Assembly: GCA_002307055.1 (NCBI GenBank)
Contig: DBTM01000008.1
Coordinates: 14,639-27,348, forward strand
DNA: 12,710 bases
Direction: 5' to 3'
Source of the DNA: Clostridiales bacterium UBA1316
GTDB taxonomy: Bacteria > Bacillota > Clostridia > Oscillospirales > Oscillospiraceae
This document shows, piece after piece, positions 7,694 to 12,710 of the stretch. Under the pieces are notes generated by a model. It was not told the origin of the DNA. It saw nothing but the letters and a program-made list of their open reading frames with translations, and searched no databases. Both the position numbers and the translations under genes were made by a program. Every line of letters begins with the position of its first letter. Positions within the stretch are counted from its first letter, which is position 1.

Positions 7694-7730
7694 TACACTA
7701 AAAAATGTATGTTTTTACGGGGGTGCCTTG

Positions 7731-8384
7731 ATGATGGGAAAAGCAGACTTTATTCAGTTCATGATGGATGCCGGTGTTTTGACCTTTGGCGATTTCATTA
7801 CGAAAAGCGGGCGTAAAACACCGTATTTTATCAATACCGGCAACTATAAAACCGGTGCTCAGATATCAAAGCTCGGCGATTATTATGCCGAGGCCATCGC
7901 TGCCAGCGGCGCGCGTTTCGATGCGCTTTTCGGCCCGGCTTATAAGGGAATTCCCCTGTCCGTTGCCGCGGCGTCGTCGCTGTACCGCAACCACGGGCGG
8001 GATGTCCCATATTGCTTTAACCGCAAGGAGATCAAGGACCACGGCGAGGGCGGCGCAATCGTCGGCTATCAGCCCTCAGCAGGCGACAGGCTCATTATTA
8101 TCGAGGATGTCGTCACCGCGGGTACGGCTGTCCGGGAGAGTATCACCCTGCTGTCAAAAATAGCACCGGTTAAAATAGAGGCGCTTTTCGTCTCCGCGGA
8201 CAGGATGGAACGCGGCACCGGAGAATTATCCGCGCTTGACGAGCTCAGGCAGACGCTGAATATCAAGGTCTACCCGATCATTACCGTTCGGGATATCATC
8301 GATACGCTTCCGGACGGGGACGGGCGGAAGCTTAAAATGGAGGAATACCTGGTCAGCTATGGGGCAAAACAGGTGGGTACATGA
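7731..8384 (+). CDS. pyrE: Orotate phosphoribosyltransferase (PyrE)
   Basis: PyrE joins orotate to PRPP, giving OMP and pyrophosphate, the fifth step of de novo pyrimidine synthesis in the cytosol. The 217-residue product matches the family length (about 210). It shows the orotate loop region (KSGRKTPYFINTGNY, 26-40), FGPAYKGIPL (68-77), the catalytic-loop block YCFNRKEIKDHGEGG (94-108) with the key K and H, and the PRPP-binding motif IIIEDVVTAGTA (122-133). The sequence is close in style to the E. coli-type enzyme. The frame is open back to 7617, but the start at 7731 is chosen because it follows GGGGGTG (7719-7725) and because the promoter (7665-7693) lies inside the longer frame. A second ATG at 7734 is equally plausible. 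The stop overlaps the next gene (ATGA), so translation is probably coupled. No other pyr gene is in view. Confidence 0.96.
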   Translation: MMGKADFIQFMMDAGVLTFGDFITKSGRKTPYFINTGNYKTGAQISKLGDYYAEAIAASGARFDALFGPAYKGIPLSVAAASSLYRNHGRDVPYCFNRKEIKDHGEGGAIVGYQPSAGDRLIIIEDVVTAGTAVRESITLLSKIAPVKIEALFVSADRMERGTGELSALDELRQTLNIKVYPIITVRDIIDTLPDGDGRKLKMEEYLVSYGAKQVGT

Positions 8385-9064
8385 GTAAGGCGCATATTCA
8401 CGAGGGCCACAGAGACCGGCTGAAAAAACGGTTTCTGGAGTATGGACTCGAGAGCTTTGAGGATTACAGCGTACTGGAGCTTTTTCTGTTTTATGCGCTG
8501 CCGCGCGCGGATGTGAATCCGATCGCGCATACGCTGATTGAAAAATTCGGGTCTTTGGCCTCCGTTTTTGACGCGCCCACCGAGGAGCTTGCCAAGGTGC
8601 CTGGGATCGGCATCAGCACAGCGGAGTTTATTAAGCTCATTCCGCAGGTCAGCAGGCGGTATCTCATGTCGCGCTCAAGCTTTGAGGATATACTTGATTC
8701 GACGAAAAAAGCGGGCGAATACCTGCTGCCGCGCTTTTACGCCGAGCGTGACGAAATTGTCTACATGGTCTGCCTGGACGCCAAATGCAAGGTGATTAAC
8801 TGTAAGCTGCTGTTTCGCGGCGGCGTGAATTCCGCCAATGTCAGCGTGAGGAAGATTGTGGAGAACGCGCTCGTGTATAATTCAACGAGCGTTATTATCG
8901 CACATAATCATACCAGCGGGATCGCGGTGCCGTCCAACGAGGATAAAGCCACAACCCGGCGCATTGAGCAAGCCCTCAAAGCTGTCGATATCATACTCGC
9001 CGACCACATCGTCGTCGCAGACGATGATTTTGTATCGATGGCCGACAACGGCTTTTTCAGGTAG
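8381..9064 (+). CDS. radC: RadC/UPF0758-family JAMM-domain protein
   Basis: The 227-residue product has an N-terminal helical part with a helix-hairpin-helix segment (KVPGIGISTAEFIKL, 72-86) and a C-terminal MPN/JAMM metal-binding domain. The JAMM signature H-x-H-x7-S-x2-D is complete: HNH at 175-177, Ser185 and Asp188, with Glu125 as the likely upstream acidic residue. The HNHPSG form usual in RadC appears here as HNHTSG. RadC was named for a DNA-repair phenotype later attributed to recG, so its true role remains uncertain; the fold suggests a zinc-dependent hydrolase or peptidase. The length is typical. ATG 8381 overlaps the pyrE stop by four bases, implying the same transcript and coupled translation. 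The pairing with a pyrimidine gene has no obvious functional logic. Confidence 0.93.
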   Translation: MSKAHIHEGHRDRLKKRFLEYGLESFEDYSVLELFLFYALPRADVNPIAHTLIEKFGSLASVFDAPTEELAKVPGIGISTAEFIKLIPQVSRRYLMSRSSFEDILDSTKKAGEYLLPRFYAERDEIVYMVCLDAKCKVINCKLLFRGGVNSANVSVRKIVENALVYNSTSVIIAHNHTSGIAVPSNEDKATTRRIEQALKAVDIILADHIVVADDDFVSMADNGFFR

Positions 9065-9100
9065 ATAATCAGCAGATTATAGATCCATAGGAGTGCTGTA

Positions 9101-10225
9101 ATGAAAACGACGATCAGAAAAGTTGAAATACCTGAAAATACACGGTTGATTGTGACGAGCGATATCCACGGGCATTATGATTATTTAAAGAAGCTTCTTG
9201 ATAAAGTCCGCTTTTCCGGGAACGATATTTTATTTATAGTCGGTGATCTGATCGAAAAAGGACCGTTCAGCCTGAAAACACTTCGCTATATAATGAGCCT
9301 GTCGGCGGCGTATACGGTTTATACGCTCATGGGCAATGTCGATGCGCTCCGGTTGCTCATTTTTGACGATGACAGTACCAAAGGCTGTGAAGGATTATTC
9401 GAGTACATTCAGTATATGGACAAGCACTGGGGCGGCTGCATCTTTTCGGATATGTGCGGTGAATTGGACTTTACAGTTCACGCCGCCGAGGATATACCGG
9501 CGCTGAAAGCTGCCATACGCGTCAGTTTCCTGGCTGAACTGGATTTTCTGCGGCAGCTGCCGACCATGATTGAAACGCAGAACTTCATTTTCGTTCATGG
9601 CGGGATACCGTCAGAGCATATAGACCAATATGCGGAGACGGATGCATTCCAATATCTGAAAATCGACGCCTTCATGGAAAAAGGGTATGCATTTAATAAA
9701 TACGTCGTTGTCGGGCACTGGCCTGTCACACTATATAATGATGAAATCGCCGCGTTTAATCCCATCGTTGACAAGCACCGGAAAATAATAAGCATTGACG
9801 GGGGCTGTGGACTTAAGCGGGATGGGCAGCTCAACGCGCTGATCATTCCCGATATTTATTCCGAGGACTTTACATATGAAGCCTATGATGCTTTTCCTGC
9901 TGCCTATGCGCAGACTACCCAAGCGGCATCGGCGGACTCGATCTATATCCGGTATATAGACAACAAAATAAAGATACTTGCAAGAGGATATGAGTTTTCA
10001 TATGTTAAGCATGAATCAACGGGCTGCGAACTCTGGATTCTTACAGACTGTATTTTTAGTAATGGTAATAACAGCGAAAATGCGGCATGCGACGATTATA
10101 CGAACTACAAGCTGCAGGTCAGCATCGGGGATAAATTATCAATTATCAAGAAGACATCAAAGGGGTATCTCGTAAAAAAGGATGGCATCAGCGGCTGGTT
10201 TGACGGGGTAATCGCTTACGTCTGA
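9101..10225 (+). CDS. Calcineurin-like (PPP-type) metallophosphoesterase with SH3-like C-terminal tail
   Basis: The 374-residue protein has the ordered metal-site motifs of the PPP superfamily: SDIHGHYDYLKKLL (Asp21, His23), VGDLIEKGP (Asp49), LMGNVDAL (Asn79), FVHGGIP (His166) and VGHWPVT (His206), then DGGCGLKRDGQLNAL. The normal GNHE/GNHD histidine that acts as proton donor is Val80, giving GNVD. All metal ligands remain, so it may use altered chemistry or a narrower substrate. After residue 250 comes a stretch unlike ordinary PPP enzymes. It ends with VSIGDKLSIIKKTSKGYLVK and GISGWFDG, which resembles a bacterial SH3 domain. No signal peptide or membrane helix is visible. AGGAG at 9089-9093 precedes ATG 9101. 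It lies 36 bases after radC and is probably co-transcribed. Codon use looks somewhat more A/T-rich than its neighbours. The substrate is unknown; a serine/threonine protein phosphatase or Ap4A-hydrolase-like role is possible. Confidence 0.87.
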   Translation: MKTTIRKVEIPENTRLIVTSDIHGHYDYLKKLLDKVRFSGNDILFIVGDLIEKGPFSLKTLRYIMSLSAAYTVYTLMGNVDALRLLIFDDDSTKGCEGLFEYIQYMDKHWGGCIFSDMCGELDFTVHAAEDIPALKAAIRVSFLAELDFLRQLPTMIETQNFIFVHGGIPSEHIDQYAETDAFQYLKIDAFMEKGYAFNKYVVVGHWPVTLYNDEIAAFNPIVDKHRKIISIDGGCGLKRDGQLNALIIPDIYSEDFTYEAYDAFPAAYAQTTQAASADSIYIRYIDNKIKILARGYEFSYVKHESTGCELWILTDCIFSNGNNSENAACDDYTNYKLQVSIGDKLSIIKKTSKGYLVKKDGISGWFDGVIAYV

Positions 10226-10268
10226 GCCTGCTATCCAACCAAAAAACTATGTATCGGAGATTGCGTAC

Positions 10269-11051
10269 TTGATTCAATTACTGCAGGAGACAATCCAAAT
10301 AGCTAAGCGCGCCGGTGCCAGAATCAAGGAACTCCGGGAGGATAACGCGCTGACAGAGGATATGAAATACGGTGTCGAGCTCGTCACAAACGCGGACCTG
10401 ATTTCAAATGAGCTTATTAAGAACGAGATATTGCGGCTGTATCCCGGTCATCAGATTTTGTCCGAGGAGGACACGGGGCGCAATTACGATATGGACAAGC
10501 CAACCTGGATCATCGATCCGATTGACGGCACGGTCAATTACGCCAACGGCCATTACCAGGCGGCGATCTCGATTGCGTATGCCGAGGGGAACCGGGTGCG
10601 GGTCGGCGTCGTCTACAATCCGTTCCTTGACGAGCTTTTTTATGCCGCCGAGAATTCCGGCGCGTATTTAGGCGTTCAGAAAATTCACGTTAAGGACATA
10701 ACAGAGCTCGGAACAGCCCTGGTGGCGACGGGTTTCCCCTATCTCAAGGATAATGTGCCGGAAATCATGGGCCGGCTTGAGCGGGTCTGGCCGAAAGTCC
10801 GCGATATCCGTCGGCTCGGTTCGGCAGCGCTCGATATCTGCTGGGTGGCCTGCGGCCGCCTGCAGGGCTATTACGAAGCCAGCCTGAACGCGTGGGATGT
10901 CGCCGCCGCCAAATTGATCGCCCGCGAAGCGGGCGCGGCCATCGGCTATTTCAAGGAACCGGACCCGGCCATTCCCGATTGCATCCAATGCAATAATCTC
11001 ATCGTCTCGAGCCCAAGAATATATGAGACTTTAAAGGAACTTTTGATGTAA
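10269..11051 (+). CDS. Inositol monophosphatase family protein (SuhB-like)
   Basis: A Mg-dependent sugar-phosphate phosphatase of the IMPase/FIG/CysQ group, 260 residues, full length. Metal-binding elements in order are VTNADLISNELI (Asp43), ILSEEDTG (Glu66/67), the family signature WIIDPIDGTVNYANG (80-94, with Asp83 and Asp86), and the C-terminal motif NAWDVAAAKLIAREAGA (208-223, with Asp210). Substrate might be inositol-1-phosphate, a related sugar phosphate, fructose-1,6-bisphosphate or PAP; the sequence does not decide this. Translation most likely begins at TTG 10269, because GGAGA (10256-10260) is 8 bases upstream and the N-terminal helix LLQETIQIAKRAGARI is aligned with the family there. 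No nearby in-frame ATG precedes it. The gap of 43 bases from the phosphoesterase holds only the ribosome site, suggesting one operon. Confidence 0.94.
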   Translation: MIQLLQETIQIAKRAGARIKELREDNALTEDMKYGVELVTNADLISNELIKNEILRLYPGHQILSEEDTGRNYDMDKPTWIIDPIDGTVNYANGHYQAAISIAYAEGNRVRVGVVYNPFLDELFYAAENSGAYLGVQKIHVKDITELGTALVATGFPYLKDNVPEIMGRLERVWPKVRDIRRLGSAALDICWVACGRLQGYYEASLNAWDVAAAKLIAREAGAAIGYFKEPDPAIPDCIQCNNLIVSSPRIYETLKELLM

Positions 11052-11060
11052 TGGTAAAAT

Positions 11061-11132
11061 GTAGGGGCGATTCACGAATCGCCCATTTCCGCGGATGACA
11101 AAACGGCGGGCGATTAATAATCGCGCCTACGA
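11061..11132. repeat. Paired GTAGGGGC hairpin repeat, copy 2
   Basis: A unit of about 72 bases between the IMPase-family gene and uvrB. The left arm is GTAGGGGC leading into GGGCGATTC (11065-11073), an AC loop and GAATCGCCC (11076-11084), a perfect 9-bp stem. The right arm is GGCG plus CGATTA (11105-11108, 11111-11116), an A loop, then TAATCG plus CGCC (11118-11127), followed by TACGA. The outer ends, GTAGGGGCGATT and AATCGCGCCTAC, are imperfect inverted repeats. The left hairpin starts 14 bases after the upstream stop but has no T-run, so terminator function is doubtful. It is similar in design to the element at 2987. Confidence 0.6.
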
Positions 11133-11164
11133 TAATAACTGTTATAAAGTTTGTGAGGTAATAT

Positions 11165-12710
11165 ATGCCGGACTTTAAGGTTGTCAGTGAATATTCGCCC
11201 GCCGGGGATCAGCCGGAGGCGATAAAGGCGCTCGCGCACGGTGTGGAAATGGGTTTTGAGGAGCAGACGCTTTTGGGTGTCACCGGCTCGGGAAAAACCT
11301 ATACGATGGCGAAGGTCATCGAGAAGCTCCAGCGCCCGGCGCTCATTTTGGCGCACAATAAAACGCTGGCGGCGCAGCTGTGCAGTGAGTTTAAAGAGTT
11401 CTTTCCGGAAAATGCGGTTGAGTTTTTCGTTTCCTATTACGATTATTATCAGCCGGAGGCGTATATCCCCCATACGGATACGTTTATAGAAAAAGACAGC
11501 GCCATTAATGACGAGATTGAACGGCTCCGGCATTCGGCGACATCAGCCCTCTTTGAGCGGCGGGACGTTATCGTCGTCTCCTCTGTCAGCTGCATATACG
11601 GTTTAGGCGACCCCATCGACTATGCCAACATGGTACTCTCGCTGCGTGTCGGGCAGACGCGCGACAGAGACGCGCTGCTTAAAAAGCTCGTTGAAATCCG
11701 TTACGGCAGAAACGATATCGCCTTCGAACGCAATATGTTCAGAGTCCGGGGCGATACGGTTGAAATCTTTCCGGCCTATTCCCGCGATAATGCCATCCGT
11801 GTCGAATTCTTCGGCGATGAGATTGACCGAATCAGCGAGATCAATGTCGTGACAGGCGTGCCGGTTAAAAACCTCTCTCATGCGGCTATTTACCCGGCTT
11901 CGCACTACGTCACGACGACGGAAAAAATGGAACGCGCCATCAAAGTGATCCAGAGCGAAATGATGGACAGAGTGGAGTATTTTGAGCGGGAGCATAAGCT
12001 GGTCGAGGCGCAGCGCATCCATCAGCGTACGATGTACGATATCGAGATGATGCGCGAGCTCGGTTATTGCACCGGTATCGAAAACTATTCGCGCGTGATC
12101 ACAGGTCGGCAGGAGGGCTCCTCTCCGATGACGCTGATCGACTATTTCCCAAAAGACTTTATCCTGTTTGTCGACGAGAGCCATGTGACGCTGCCGCAGG
12201 TGCGCGCAATGTACAACGGTGACCGGGCACGAAAGGAAAACCTCATCGAATACGGCTTCCGCCTGCCGTCAGCCTTTGACAACAGACCGCTGAAGTTCAA
12301 TGAATTTCAAGAGCGCATTCATCAGATGATTTATGTTTCGGCGACGCCGACAGACTATGAAAAGTCCCGGTCGTCGCAAGTTGTCGAACAGATCATCCGG
12401 CCGACGGGGCTGCTTGACCCCATCGTATCCGTGCGCCCGGTCGACGGGCAGATCGACGACCTGATCGGAGAAATCAACGCGCGCTCCAAAAAGGGCGAGC
12501 GAACGCTTGTCACCACGCTGACGAAAAAGATGGCGGAAGACCTGACCGCCTATCTCACCGGTGTCGGTATTCGCGTCCGGTATATGCACTCCGACATTAC
12601 AACGATGGAGCGCATGGAGATTATCCGTGACCTGCGGCTGGGAGAATTTGACGCGCTTGTCGGTATCAACCTTTTACGGGAAGGGCTTGACCTGCCGGAG
12701 GTGTCGCTGG
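11165..12710 (+). CDS. uvrB: UvrB, excinuclease ABC subunit B (partial, C-terminus beyond right edge)
   Basis: UvrB is the helicase-like damage-verification subunit that receives DNA from UvrA and recruits UvrC. The 515 codons present show Walker A GVTGSGKTYTM (38-48), LAHNKTLAAQL, the beta-hairpin SYYDYYQPEAYIPHTDTFIE (90-109), SSVSCIYGLGDP, the QRIHQRTMYDIEMMRELGYC block, Walker B FVDESHVTLPQ (about 334-344), YVSATP (about 389-394), and motif V GINLLREGLDLPEVSL at the very edge. Motif VI and the UVR tail are missing only because the window ends; the family is about 660 residues. ATG 11165 follows GAGG by about 6 bases. A TATAAA at 11143-11148 lacks a convincing -35, and no LexA box was recognised, so its promoter is unclear. 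It is not adjacent to uvrA, which lies about 8.7 kb away on the opposite strand. Confidence 0.98.
   Translation, partial: MPDFKVVSEYSPAGDQPEAIKALAHGVEMGFEEQTLLGVTGSGKTYTMAKVIEKLQRPALILAHNKTLAAQLCSEFKEFFPENAVEFFVSYYDYYQPEAYIPHTDTFIEKDSAINDEIERLRHSATSALFERRDVIVVSSVSCIYGLGDPIDYANMVLSLRVGQTRDRDALLKKLVEIRYGRNDIAFERNMFRVRGDTVEIFPAYSRDNAIRVEFFGDEIDRISEINVVTGVPVKNLSHAAIYPASHYVTTTEKMERAIKVIQSEMMDRVEYFEREHKLVEAQRIHQRTMYDIEMMRELGYCTGIENYSRVITGRQEGSSPMTLIDYFPKDFILFVDESHVTLPQVRAMYNGDRARKENLIEYGFRLPSAFDNRPLKFNEFQERIHQMIYVSATPTDYEKSRSSQVVEQIIRPTGLLDPIVSVRPVDGQIDDLIGEINARSKKGERTLVTTLTKKMAEDLTAYLTGVGIRVRYMHSDITTMERMEIIRDLRLGEFDALVGINLLREGLDLPEVSL

Noticed and set aside
11065..11084. Intrinsic terminator after the IMPase-family gene
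   Set aside because: Strong 9-bp stem, but followed by CATTTCCG rather than a T-run; kept as a repeat.
2987..11132. CRISPR array or other regularly spaced repeats
   Set aside because: The repeated hairpins occur only twice, 8 kb apart, with no regular spacers or cas genes.
11120..11148. uvrB promoter with TATAAA at 11143
   Set aside because: No acceptable -35 box at 16-18 bases upstream; support too weak to list.
11603..12184. 193-codon minus-strand open frame inside uvrB
   Set aside because: Fully antisense to conserved UvrB motifs; no protein family recognised.

Overview
The window reads as an ordinary chromosomal segment from a Gram-positive anaerobe of the Clostridia, possibly an Oscillospirales-like lineage. 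The reasons are the purine-rich Shine-Dalgarno sites, the tandem-activase/DUF2229 protein typical of strict anaerobes, the protein styles and the short GTAGGGGC hairpin repeats. The placement below class level is a guess. Nothing indicates a phage, plasmid, insertion sequence or CRISPR array.

Layout. Left block, minus strand: uvrA (1-2504, cut by the left edge just after its second ABC signature) lies downstream of a decayed P-loop kinase-like gene (2542-2938, FlaR/'DNA topology modulation' type) carrying a frameshift and an internal deletion. A 223-base gene-free stretch with several hairpins follows (2939-3161). Next comes a two-gene minus-strand unit: a 976-residue protein with two BadF/HgdC-type activase domains plus a DUF2229-like part (4534-7464), then a 445-residue 2-hydroxyacyl-CoA-dehydratase-like protein (3162-4499). 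This unit appears to start from a promoter at 7604-7632.

Right block, plus strand: a promoter at 7665-7693 faces away from the activase promoter and drives pyrE (7731-8384). pyrE overlaps a radC-family gene by four bases (8381-9064). A PPP-like metallophosphoesterase with an unusual SH3-like tail (9101-10225), a TTG-initiated inositol-monophosphatase-family gene (10269-11051), a short hairpin repeat pair, and uvrB (11165 to the right edge, cut in helicase motif V) follow.

How the genes relate. UvrA and UvrB are partners in nucleotide excision repair but here sit about 8.7 kb apart on opposite strands, transcribed away from each other. The activase and dehydratase-like proteins are probably partners in an ATP-driven low-potential electron-transfer system of unknown substrate. 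The remaining plus-strand genes are housekeeping or poorly characterised. I did not find a clearly new system. The most interesting items are the activase/dehydratase-like pair, the freshly broken FlaR-like gene, the covarying hairpin repeats and the divergent promoter region.
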